A stretch of DNA of 64,000 nt, taken from the NCBI RefSeq assembly GCF_024494685.1, contig NZ_JANHDM010000011.1:62001-126000 (forward strand), written 5' to 3'. Position numbers and translations under genes: made by a program. The DNA is from Halorubrum rubrum. Its GTDB lineage: Archaea > Halobacteriota > Halobacteria > Halobacteriales > Haloferacaceae. Below the pieces are notes generated by a model. That model was not told where the DNA came from, did no database searches, and saw nothing but the letters and a program-made list of their open reading frames with translations. Shown here piece after piece: positions 24,372 to 32,037 of this stretch; positions within the stretch are counted from its first letter, which is position 1, and each line of letters begins with the position of its first letter.

Positions 24372-24836
24372 TTACTCCGATCGGATCCGGTCGAGAACCG
24401 CATCGAGTCGGTACTCCGCGTGCCCGTTAACGTTCGCTCGGTTGTTGTTCGCGGCGGGTTCGTACCGGATCGTGGTCGCTGCCGCTCCGGCGTCTTCGAT
24501 CGAAACGAGATACACTTCCTCTGTTCGGACGTTCAGGACGGCGAAGTAATCGATCTTCCCGTCGTAGCCCTCTCGTTCGTATCCTCCGCTTTTCGTCCGG
24601 ACGCTTCGGGTCCGAAACTCCACCGCGCCATCGTTTTTGCCGTCGTACGCCGTTTTGATCTGGAGCCGATAGAACTCATCGTCGATCCTCATGACGAGGT
24701 CGTACGGCTCGTTGTCGTACGCCGGCGTGAGTACGGAAACGTCGCGGGCGATCAGCTCCGCCGTGACGATCGCTTCCGTGGCCTGTCCACGCTTCTGTGG
24801 TTCTCCGAGCCGATCGTACTGCTCGAAACGCGACAT
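24372..24836 (-). CDS. PD-(D/E)XK-type nuclease-like protein
   Basis: A 154-aa protein. QKRGQATEAIVTAELIARDVSVLTP (14-38) begins the fold, and E21, D46 (PYDLVMRID) and Q59-I-K61 (YRLQIKTA) form the PD-(D/E)XK core. It resembles the group I-intron endonuclease-like family (PF11645) and archaeal restriction-like endonucleases. It stands alone between two tRNA genes, one with an intron, with no methyltransferase partner. Its GC content is visibly lower than its neighbours', which hints at later acquisition. Start MSRFEQYD fits; an upstream Met adds nine residues. Confidence 0.75.
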   Translation of the reverse strand: MSRFEQYDRLGEPQKRGQATEAIVTAELIARDVSVLTPAYDNEPYDLVMRIDDEFYRLQIKTAYDGKNDGAVEFRTRSVRTKSGGYEREGYDGKIDYFAVLNVRTEEVYLVSIEDAGAAATTIRYEPAANNNRANVNGHAEYRLDAVLDRIRSE

Positions 24837-24896
24837 GTGACACGTTGTGTCGTCATCGTACAAAACGCGTGATCGGTACCGGAAGCGTAGGAAGGA

Positions 24897-25003
24897 CGCC
24901 GAAGCCAGGACTCGAACCTGGGACCGCCTCGTGACTGCGACGGTCGGGGGAAACCGCCGATCGTCGTAACAGCGAGGCGCTCTACCAACTGAGCTACTTC
25001 GGC
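24897..25003 (-). tRNA. tRNA-Asn (GTT) with a 34-nt intron
   Basis: Acceptor GCCGAAG/CTTCGGC, discriminator G. The anticodon stem is CCTCG/CGAGG with spliced loop CTGTTAA, anticodon GTT. The intron (24933-24966) is inserted between positions 37 and 38. A strict archaeal bulge-helix-bulge can be drawn: bulge TAC, 4-bp helix CTGT/GCAG (one T-G pair) and bulge TCA, with intron hairpin GACG/CGTC. Cleavage would fall inside both 3-nt bulges. Confidence 0.93.
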
Positions 25004-25126
25004 TCGATTCATCGTACTCGACTGGATCTGATAGGGCTTTCGTTTCCGCCCGACCCGGTCCGGGAACCCCCGGTCACCCCTCCCCACGACCGACACGCTT
25101 TCGGCCGGACCGCGAGAAGCCCGCGT

Positions 25127-26545
25127 ATGGCCGACCTCGACGCGGTGCTGTCGCGCGTCCGCGAGCACGCCCTTCCGGACGTGGAGGAACGCGAGCGGCT
25201 GCGGACGACGGCCGCCGAGCTGACGGATCGAACTCGGGCGGCGATCGCGGACCTCCCTGTGGAGGCCGACGTGGTCCAGGTGGGCTCGACGGCACGCGGG
25301 ACGTGGGTCTCCGGCGACCGCGACATCGACCTCTTCGTTCGGTTTCCCGCGGACCTCGACCGCGAGGAGCTCGAGGAGTACGGGCTCGCGGTCGGCCACG
25401 CGGTCCTGCCGGACGGCCACGAGGAGTACGCCGAGCACCCCTACGTGAAGGGCGTCTTCGGGGGGTTCGACGTCGATTTGGTCCCCTGTCACGACGTCGC
25501 GGAGGCGGGCGATCTGATCTCCGCCGTGGACCGCACGCCGTTCCACGACGCGTACCTCTCGGAGCGGCTCGACGACGACCTCGCCGGCGACGTGGTCCTC
25601 GCGAAGGCGTTCCTCAAGGGGATCGGCGCGTACGGCAGCGACCTCCGGACCGAGGGCTTTTCGGGATACCTCACCGAGCTACTCGTCGCCGAACTCGGCG
25701 GGTTCGTCCCGCTCGTCGAGTCCGCCCGGAGCTGGCACCCGCCGGTGGAGTTCGATCCCGAGGGACACGCGGAACGGACGTTCGAGGACCCGCTCGTCGT
25801 CGTCGATCCGACGGACCCGACGCGAAACGTCGCGGCGGTGTTATCGGCGGCGAACCTGGCGCGGTTTCAACACTACGCGAGGGATTTGCTCGCGACCCCC
25901 CGCGAGGAGCTGTTCGAGCCGCGAACTCCCGAACCGCTCGACGCGGGGGCGGTCCGCGATCACCTCGACAGACGCGAGACGACCCCGGTCGCCGTCGTCT
26001 TCGACGCCCCGGACGTCGTCGATGACCAGCTGTGGCCCCAGCTCCGCCGATCGCTCGACGGCGTCGTTCGCGGGCTGAACGAACGGGGTTTCGACGCGCT
26101 CCGCGCTCGGGCGATGGTCGGGGACGGCGGCGGACGTGGTGTGGGCGGCGACGGAAGCGGTCGCGACCGAAGCGGCGACGGCGGGGGTCGAGCGGCCCTG
26201 TACGTCGAGGTCGAGACGGCGACACGGCCGGCGGTCGAGCGCCACGAGGGGCCGCCGGTCGCCGTGCGGAAACACGCCGATCGGTTCTACGAGTCGTACG
26301 CGGACGACGTCGATCCCGACACGTACGGCCCCTTCATCGACGGAAACCGGTACGTCGTCGAGCGCGAGCGGGAGTTCACCACGGTCCGCGGATACCTCGA
26401 GAGCGACGCCGCCGCCGACATCGCCCTCGGTGCCCAGATCGAGCCGGCGTTTGCGGACCGGGACGTGCTCGTCGGGGACGCCGTGGCGACGCTCGCCGAC
26501 CGCTTCGGGAGGGGGCTCCGGGAGTTCTACGAGCCGCACCCGTGA
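25127..26545 (+). CDS. cca: CCA-adding tRNA nucleotidyltransferase (archaeal class I)
   Basis: A 472-aa enzyme that adds or repairs the 3' CCA of tRNAs. The nucleotidyltransferase motif is VGSTARGTWVSGDRDIDLFVRF, with D66 and D68, and the third carboxylate is in FDVDLVPCHD. The central LKGIGAYGSDLRTEGFSGYLTELL and the C-terminal tail domain follow. A glycine/arginine-rich insert at about 328-350 is a lineage-specific low-complexity loop. It lies next to tRNA genes that lack encoded CCA, which fits its job. Confidence 0.95.
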   Translation: MADLDAVLSRVREHALPDVEERERLRTTAAELTDRTRAAIADLPVEADVVQVGSTARGTWVSGDRDIDLFVRFPADLDREELEEYGLAVGHAVLPDGHEEYAEHPYVKGVFGGFDVDLVPCHDVAEAGDLISAVDRTPFHDAYLSERLDDDLAGDVVLAKAFLKGIGAYGSDLRTEGFSGYLTELLVAELGGFVPLVESARSWHPPVEFDPEGHAERTFEDPLVVVDPTDPTRNVAAVLSAANLARFQHYARDLLATPREELFEPRTPEPLDAGAVRDHLDRRETTPVAVVFDAPDVVDDQLWPQLRRSLDGVVRGLNERGFDALRARAMVGDGGGRGVGGDGSGRDRSGDGGGRAALYVEVETATRPAVERHEGPPVAVRKHADRFYESYADDVDPDTYGPFIDGNRYVVEREREFTTVRGYLESDAAADIALGAQIEPAFADRDVLVGDAVATLADRFGRGLREFYEPHP

Positions 26546-26577
26546 GGTCCGCCCCTCCGGTCGGGTACCGGCCGATA

Positions 26578-26940
26578 TCAGTCGAGGACGCGGGTCGACA
26601 GGTAGTAGAGCCCGAGTAGGACGAGGACGACGACGACGGCGACCACCGAGAACAGCACGGCGACGCGGGGGAACGCCATCCAGAGCGCGATGTAAAACGA
26701 GAACCCGAACGCGAGAAGCACCGCGACCACGACGCCGCGGGTCGGGTTCTGGACGGCCGCGACGAACACCCGCTGTGGCAGCGAGAGGTCCGCGAAGTCC
26801 ACGTCCGCGACGTCGCTCGGAGCGTCCGTCTCGCTCGGAGCGTCCGTCTCGCTCGGAGCGTCCGTCTCGCTCGCGTCGGTGACGCCGGATCCGCCGTCCG
26901 CGCTCGGAGATTCCGTCGGTGCGTCGGCGTCGTCGTTCAC
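26578..26940 (-). CDS. Two-helix membrane protein with SETDAP repeats
   Basis: A 120-aa protein starting at GTG 26940 (VNDDADAPTESPS). The first half is acidic and contains three tandem SETDAP hexapeptides (18-bp DNA repeats near 26815-26870). The second half has the segment LSLPQRVFVAAVQNPTRGVVVAVLLAFG and two membrane helices (about 72-90 and 95-115). No function is recognised. It lies downstream of the two fluoride-channel genes on the same strand. Confidence 0.65.
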   Translation of the reverse strand: MNDDADAPTESPSADGGSGVTDASETDAPSETDAPSETDAPSDVADVDFADLSLPQRVFVAAVQNPTRGVVVAVLLAFGFSFYIALWMAFPRVAVLFSVVAVVVVLVLLGLYYLSTRVLD

Positions 26941-26989
26941 GTCGCGTCGTACGGCCTCGTCCGTCCTGTAACTGTCGCTCTCTCCGCGG

Positions 26990-27352
26990 TCACGTGGCCA
27001 CGGCGACGGCCGCGGACCCGAGGAGCGCCGCCCCGATCGCCGCGAGGAGGACTCCGAGGGCGAACCCGACGGCGACGTCGGCCTCGCCGCTCTCCGCCGT
27101 CGTGACCGTTTCGACCGCGAACGACGAGAACGTCGTGAACGCGCCACAGAAGCCGACGCCGACCCCCAGCGCGACGGCGGAGTCGACCGGAGCGGCGAGC
27201 ACGGCCCCGAGCACGAGGCTCCCGAGGACGTTGACCGCGGCGAGCGAGCGACGACCGGAGACGGTGAGGCCGATCAGGTGGCGACACGTCGCGCCCGCCG
27301 CGCCGCCGAGGCCGACCGCGACCGCTCCGAGAAGCGGGTTCGCCGCCGTCAC
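26990..27352 (-). CDS. crcB: Fluoride exporter/channel CrcB (Fluc), subunit 1
   Basis: A 120-aa four-helix membrane protein. The family signatures GGAAGATCRHLIGL (about 16-29), NVLGSLVLG and GFCGAFTTFSSFAVE (about 68-82) are present. Fluc proteins form dimers that let fluoride out of the cytoplasm. Its start overlaps the stop of the second copy (27349-27352). Adjacent pairs often make a heterodimer with opposite topologies. Confidence 0.92.
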   Translation of the reverse strand: MTAANPLLGAVAVGLGGAAGATCRHLIGLTVSGRRSLAAVNVLGSLVLGAVLAAPVDSAVALGVGVGFCGAFTTFSSFAVETVTTAESGEADVAVGFALGVLLAAIGAALLGSAAVAVAT

Positions 27353-27696
27353 GGTCGCCTCCCGACGGCGAGCCCCGCCAGCGCGGCCGCGAACCCAAGT
27401 CCGTAGCTCACGGCGACGTAGGCCGTTCCGCCGACCGTGCCGAGCGCGACCGTGTCGGTCGCGAACGTGCTGTACGTGGTGAACGAGGAGATCACGCCAG
27501 TGCCGACGAAGAGCCGCGTCCGCGGACCGACCGCTCGCGTGACGAGGAATCCGAGCGCGAACGACCCGACGACGTTCACGAGGAGCGTTCCGGCCCCGGT
27601 CACGTCGCCGGCGGCGACGTCGACGCCGTATCGAGCCAGTGCGCCGACGAATCCGCCGAGTGCGACGAGTCCGACCCCCGAGGCCGTCCGTTCCAT
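27349..27696 (-). CDS. crcB: Fluoride exporter/channel CrcB (Fluc), subunit 2
   Basis: A 115-aa partner of the downstream CrcB. It has GGFVGALARYGVD (about 15-27), NVVGSFALGFLVT and GVISSFTTYSTFATD (about 72-86). Start MERTASG is the first Met after GC-rich upstream sequence. The pair is translationally coupled through a 4-bp overlap. Confidence 0.92.
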   Translation of the reverse strand: MERTASGVGLVALGGFVGALARYGVDVAAGDVTGAGTLLVNVVGSFALGFLVTRAVGPRTRLFVGTGVISSFTTYSTFATDTVALGTVGGTAYVAVSYGLGFAAALAGLAVGRRP

Positions 27697-27736
27697 GACC
27701 GTCCCTGCGGGCGGACCGAGTTGTGCGTTCCGATGC

Positions 27737-28936
27737 TCACGGACCGCGGCCGGCCGTCCCGACGACCCGTTCGCCCCCCGACGATCTATCGGTCCGCGTT
27801 GGCTCCTCGTCCCGTGCTGCCTCCTCGATTCGTGCCGCCCGTTCGCTCCGAGCCGCCTCCGTGTCGCGGGCACGGGGATCGCCGCCGCCGTGTGGCGTTC
27901 GTCGCTCTCGCACGCGGACCGAGTGGGCCGTCTCGCTCGCGTCGTCGACGACGAGCGCCTCGCCGGTGCCCGTCGGCAGCCGAGCGACGAGGTCGCCGGC
28001 GAGGTACGTCGCCTCCGCCGTCGCCAGCGCGTCCACGTCCGGGCCGGCCGTGAGCCGGTGTGCCACGAGGAGGTCGGACTGCGAGACGGCGACGTCCGGC
28101 AGCGCGCTCGGACGCTGGGTCGCACAGACGAGCGACACCCCTGGGGCGCGTCCCCGCGTCAGAAGCGTCCGCAGCGCCGGGTCGGCCACGCCGTCGAAGA
28201 AGGCGTGTGCTTCGTCGACGAGCAGCCAGGGGAGTCGGTCGACGGTCCCGTTCACTCGTGCGTCGTACAGGCCGCGGGCGACCGCGCGGACGACCGCCCC
28301 GGCGGCGACCTCGGGGGTTCCGGACAGATCGAGTACCGTCGGGTCGCCGCCCGCGGCGAAGGCGGTGACCGGCGGGGCCGCCGCGTCGAAGACGCCCCAG
28401 GATTCCGCCAGCCGGAGGTGATTCCGGACGGCCCGACGCGTCCGGTCGGGAGCGTCGGCCTCCGAGACGGCCCACCGGAGCGACTCGATCGACGGGGAGA
28501 CGTCGCTCGTCGGCCCGCTCCGCTCCGTCGCGTCGGCGACGACCCGCCACAGCAGGCTTCCGGGGCCGTCCGCGGGGTCGAGCCCGACGAGGTCGGGCCA
28601 GACCGAGGCCGGGATATCGGCCGGGCGGACCGCGGGATCGACGACCCGCCCGCCGATATCGGTCAGTCCGCCGAAGACGCCCATTGGATCGACGACGACC
28701 GGAGCCACCCCGACCGCGTCCGCGAGCCCCTCCGCGATGACGCCGAGCGTGTACGACTTCCCGGTGCCGCGCTTCCCGAGGACCACCGCCGCGTGCGGGG
28801 AGTCGGCGTCCATCCCGACGGCCGCCCCGTCGCTCCCGTCCCGAGCCAGAAAGGAGCCGAGGCGGACGCTCGCCGGCGATGAGTTCCTCCCGTCATCCGC
28901 TCCGCCTCCGCCGTCGTCCCGCCCGAGAACGTTCAT
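27737..28936 (-). CDS. HerA/VirB4-like P-loop ATPase
   Basis: A 399-aa ATPase. Walker A is GKRGTGKS (54-61), preceded by HAAVVL. Walker B is LPWLLVDEAHAFFD, followed by a sensor region ATQRPSALP. These match the DUF87/HerA-like family of archaeal DNA pumps and conjugation-type ATPases. It is shorter than HerA and lacks an obvious N-terminal HAS barrel, so a DNA-end resection role is not implied. The C-terminal 60 residues are charged and low in complexity. No NurA-like gene is near. Confidence 0.8.
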   Translation of the reverse strand: MNVLGRDDGGGGADDGRNSSPASVRLGSFLARDGSDGAAVGMDADSPHAAVVLGKRGTGKSYTLGVIAEGLADAVGVAPVVVDPMGVFGGLTDIGGRVVDPAVRPADIPASVWPDLVGLDPADGPGSLLWRVVADATERSGPTSDVSPSIESLRWAVSEADAPDRTRRAVRNHLRLAESWGVFDAAAPPVTAFAAGGDPTVLDLSGTPEVAAGAVVRAVARGLYDARVNGTVDRLPWLLVDEAHAFFDGVADPALRTLLTRGRAPGVSLVCATQRPSALPDVAVSQSDLLVAHRLTAGPDVDALATAEATYLAGDLVARLPTGTGEALVVDDASETAHSVRVRERRTPHGGGDPRARDTEAARSERAARIEEAARDEEPTRTDRSSGGERVVGTAGRGP

Positions 28937-29049
28937 ACGCGGGATCGTGCGGTATCGAATAAAAGCCGTCGCACGAGACGTGAGCGGCGGACCGCTCACT
29001 CGGCTCTGTCGAGATCCTCAGTACAGCCTAAGCAACGAGCGATCGCCCG

Positions 29050-29325
29050 AACGGTCGGCGCGCCTCCTCGCGTCCCATCGGGACGCGAGGAGCCCGCGAG
29101 GGACGCCACGAGCGCTTGAAAAGCGCGAGTGGCGAGGTTGGGGAGGCGTGAGGTGCGGTTGCGGGGCGGTTGCGGGCGGACTCAAAGGGACAGCCGGCTC
29201 CGGGAAGACGGCCGACGCAAGCACCGCAGCGAACGAAGTGAGCGAGGAGCGCAGCGAGGCCCTCGACTGGAGCCGGCTGGGGCTTTGGACGTCGTCACCG
29301 CGCCAGCAACGATCCCGTTCTCATC
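29050..29325 (-). repeat. Structured intergenic element, copy 2
   Basis: Read on the minus strand. Outer pair CTTTG/CAAAG (29283-29287 and 29183-29187) encloses an 11-bp perfect stem GGAGCCGGCTG (29269-29279) with CAGCCGGCTCC (29191-29201). Stem 2 is CGCCAC (29104-29109) with GTGGCG (29129-29134). Stem 3 is a 13-bp perfect hairpin (29064-29076/29080-29092). It shares an extended leader (AACGGGATCGTTGCTGGCG) with copy 3. It lies between divergent genes and lacks the conserved far end seen in copies 1, 3 and 4. Confidence 0.85.
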
Positions 29326-29411
29326 ACCCCGATCACTACTGAAACACCCGTCCAATTAGCACTCGAAACATAGCGGCTGTTTTCAGCGGAGCCGCTCTTC
29401 TCGATCCCGAC

Positions 29412-29421
29412 CGACTGCTTA
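29412..29421 (+). promoter_or_regulatory. TATA box of the pilin-like gene
   Basis: TGCTTATATA ends 26 bases before the ATG at 29448, the spacing expected for a leaderless archaeal transcript. Confidence 0.6.
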
Positions 29422-29447
29422 TATACTAATCCGCGGCCACCGGTCGT

Positions 29448-29930
29448 ATGCTCGACTCGAAGTCGGACACGTCGGACTCGAAGGCCGGTGTCGGATCGTT
29501 TCTCGACGACCGCCGCGCGATCGAGGGGTTGCCGGTCAGGCTAGTGATCGCCCTCGTCGTCGGCGTCGCGAGCCTCAGCGTGATGATGGGGATGATAGGT
29601 GACATCGACGGGCTTTCGTCGACGGAGATCGACGCGCAGCCGCAGCCGGAGGTGACGACGCCGGGGTCACAGACGCTCGACGTCGCGGTCGTCGACCCGG
29701 ACGGAAACCGCGTCTCGGACGCGACGGTGATCGTCCGCGGCGGCTCCGCACGACTTGACGGGCTCGCCACCGCGAAGTCCGGCTCGGACGGGATAGCCAG
29801 CGTCGACGTATCTCCGGAACTGGGTGCGAACCAGCTCGATGGAACGCTCTCCATCGACGTCAAACCGCCCGCCGGAAGCGATTTCGTCGACGAACGCGCC
29901 AACACCGAGGTGCTCGTGGTCGCGGAGTGA
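29448..29930 (+). CDS. Pilin-like single-helix surface protein (DUF7382-like, tentative)
   Basis: A 160-aa protein with an N-terminal polar segment, the short motif RAIEGLPVRLVIALVVGVASLSVMMGMI (helix at about 30-50) and then an extracellular beta domain like a carboxypeptidase regulatory or Ig-like fold (TLDVAVVDPDGNRVSDATVIVRGGS...). Such a layout resembles archaeal pilin-like secreted proteins. The DUF7382 name is from memory. It is expressed from its own promoter and stands alone. Confidence 0.7.
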   Translation: MLDSKSDTSDSKAGVGSFLDDRRAIEGLPVRLVIALVVGVASLSVMMGMIGDIDGLSSTEIDAQPQPEVTTPGSQTLDVAVVDPDGNRVSDATVIVRGGSARLDGLATAKSGSDGIASVDVSPELGANQLDGTLSIDVKPPAGSDFVDERANTEVLVVAE

Positions 29931-29981
29931 GTCGACACCAAGATGCGTGGCGTGCGGCGTTTCGCTCATCCGCCTCGCAGT

Positions 29982-30761
29982 TCACATCCGCTCGTCCCAG
30001 TCGATCCACTCCTGTTCCCAGCCGCTTCTCGCGAAGTACCCCTGTTCGGCGAACTCGGCGTCCTCGCGTCGCGTCCGGTTCCGTTCGATCCCGGCCTGCT
30101 CGCCGTCGACGAGCATCGGACGGAGCCGTGCGGGACCCGCCTCCTCGACGGTTCGGAAGCCGTCGGGCGCGGGGTCGTCGCTCGGTCCGGAACCGTCAAC
30201 GCGATCGGTCGGCTCGATCGCGGCGAGCGTCTGGTCGCCCGCCCCGCGCGGGTACACGATCCGTCCGTCGGCGTCGACCTGATCGCGGAGCGACCGCGGC
30301 GGGGTCACGACGGCCGCCTCGACGAGGATCCTGTCGTACGGGGCGTACTCCGGGAGCCCTCCCGCGCCGTCGCGACGGTCGACGAGGACGGCGCCGTATC
30401 CGGCGTCCGCGAGGTTCGAGCGGGCGAGGTGGACGGCGCGTCGGTCGATGTCGACGGCGTGGACGTGGCGCGCGCCGACGATCTCCGCGAGCGCGGCGCT
30501 CGTGTAGCCGATCCCGGCCCCGACGACGAGCACGTCGTCCCCCTCGTCGGCGTCCATCGCCGTGAGCATCCGCGCGACGGTCGCCGGCGCGAGCGCTCGC
30601 GTTCCGGCCTCCTCGCTCGCGTCGTTCGCGTACGGGGCGTCGTCCACGAACGCCTCGCGGGGGACCGTCTGGAGCGCCGACAGCACCGACGCGCCGAGGG
30701 GCTCGCCGAGCTGGTGTTCGAGCCCCTCGATCATGTCCGTCCGGAGCGCCGCTTCGTCCAT
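29982..30761 (-). CDS. Protein-L-isoaspartate O-methyltransferase homologue
   Basis: A 259-aa member of the PCMT family (PF01135). Motif I is DDVLVVGAGIGYTSAAL (about 75-91), motif II HAVDIDRRAVHLA. The post-I region RILVEAAVVTPPRSLRDQVDADGRIVYPRG is conserved. The substrate-loop residues are less canonical than in the adjacent paralogue, and the C-terminal 60 residues are extra. It lies 73 bp downstream of the other PCMT gene on the same strand. It may have a different target, because two PIMT-like genes in tandem are unusual outside haloarchaea. Confidence 0.82.
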   Translation of the reverse strand: MDEAALRTDMIEGLEHQLGEPLGASVLSALQTVPREAFVDDAPYANDASEEAGTRALAPATVARMLTAMDADEGDDVLVVGAGIGYTSAALAEIVGARHVHAVDIDRRAVHLARSNLADAGYGAVLVDRRDGAGGLPEYAPYDRILVEAAVVTPPRSLRDQVDADGRIVYPRGAGDQTLAAIEPTDRVDGSGPSDDPAPDGFRTVEEAGPARLRPMLVDGEQAGIERNRTRREDAEFAEQGYFARSGWEQEWIDWDERM

Positions 30762-30834
30762 GCCCGTTCTCGGCGGTCCGTGGTCTAAAACCGCACGCTC
30801 CGCGCGGGGTGACGTGACGGCCGGGGTTCGCGAC

Positions 30835-31515
30835 TCACCGCATCGGCACGAACCGTACCGCGCCGTGGTCCTCGCGGTCGACGCCGTCGTCGCGGACGGT
30901 CAGCCGGACGAGCCGCTGGCTCGCGGCGGATCGACCGGTTCCGACGCCGCCGAGGAGGCCGCCCGCGTCGTCGTTCGACTCCACGGGGGCGACGACGCGC
31001 CCCCCGACCCGCGTCCGCTCGACGATCTCGTCGGGAACGGCTCCCGGTGCCGCACAGGTGAGATAGGCGGCGTCGAAGGGGGCACGCTCCGCGAACGCGG
31101 TCCGTCCGTCTCCGGCTCGAACGGTAACGTCGTATCCCAGCCGGTCCAGCCGGTCGCGGGCGGCGTCGGCGAGTTCCGGGACGTACTCCACGCTGTAGAC
31201 GTTTCCGGGGCCGACGATCTCGGCGACGACCGCGGCGTGATAGCCACAGCCCGTGCCGACCTCGAACACCCGGTCTCCCGAGGAGACCTCGAGGAGGTCG
31301 ACCATGACCGCCACCATGTGCGGCGCGCTTATCGTCTGTCCGTGGCCGATCGGCAGCGGCCGGTCCGCGTACGCGTGCGCTCGATCCCCGTCGGGGACGA
31401 ACTCGTGTCTGGGGACGGCGGCGATCGCCGACAGCGTCCGCTCGCTCGCGTCGGTTCGCCGCCGAAGGTGCTCGACGAGCCGTCGGCGCTCCGCGGCGTG
31501 ATCGACGTCGTCCAT
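30835..31515 (-). CDS. pcm: Protein-L-isoaspartate O-methyltransferase
   Basis: A 226-aa repair enzyme that methylates isoaspartyl residues. The substrate-binding loop YADRPLPIGHGQTISAPHMVAVM (about 48-70) is diagnostic, motif I is VFEVGTGCGYHAAVVAEIV and the C-terminal VGGRVVAPV is typical. ATG 31515 gives MDDVDHAAERRRLVEHL; upstream frame residues fall in the repeat element region. It is divergent from the dehydrogenase gene. Confidence 0.93.
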   Translation of the reverse strand: MDDVDHAAERRRLVEHLRRRTDASERTLSAIAAVPRHEFVPDGDRAHAYADRPLPIGHGQTISAPHMVAVMVDLLEVSSGDRVFEVGTGCGYHAAVVAEIVGPGNVYSVEYVPELADAARDRLDRLGYDVTVRAGDGRTAFAERAPFDAAYLTCAAPGAVPDEIVERTRVGGRVVAPVESNDDAGGLLGGVGTGRSAASQRLVRLTVRDDGVDREDHGAVRFVPMR

Positions 31516-31675
31516 GCCACGCCGTATCACTCCCGTCGTAGAGAACTTATCGGCATGAGGAGGTTCGATCGGATCGTTTCGGGCGGTCCGGATCCGTTCA
31601 CCGTCCGACGAGGGCGCGATCCGGTACGTCGAGCGGTGCTTATAGGGTGGATATATTGAGGCTGATCGGGATGAA

Positions 31676-31954
31676 TAGAACGGGATCGTTGCTGGCGCGG
31701 TGACCACCGCCAAAGCCCCAGTCGCGACGGCTCGGAGGCCTCGTTGCGCTCCTCGCTCATTCGCTACGCTCACTCGCTGTGGTGCTTACGTCGGCCGCCG
31801 TCGCCCTCGCGACTGCCCCTTTGAATCCCACCCCAACCGCGCCGCACCGCACCTCACGCCTCCCCAGCCTCGCCACTCGCGCTTTTCAAGCGCTCGTGGC
31901 GTCCCTCGCGGTCGGGTTCGCGCCCTCCGGGCGCTCACCGGCGCGCCACCGCAT
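31676..31954 (+). repeat. Structured intergenic element, copy 3
   Basis: Forward sense. Outer pair CAAAG (31711-31715)/CTTTG (31819-31823), CCC/CCC loop, then CAGTCGCGA (31719-31727) with TCGCGACTG (31807-31815), a perfect 9-bp stem with its own sequence. Stem 2 is CGCCAC (31871-31876)/GTGGCG (31896-31901). Stem 3 is GCGCCC (31920-31925)/GGGCGC (31929-31934). The conserved end TCACCGGCGCGCCACCGCAT closes it. It lies between divergent genes. Confidence 0.87.
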
Positions 31955-32037
31955 GGATCGCTCACTCCTTCGACTGTATCGAGCGATCCGCCGACGCCGG
32001 AGCAACCTATTTGTCCCCGCTGTCGGTAGCCGGTCGC

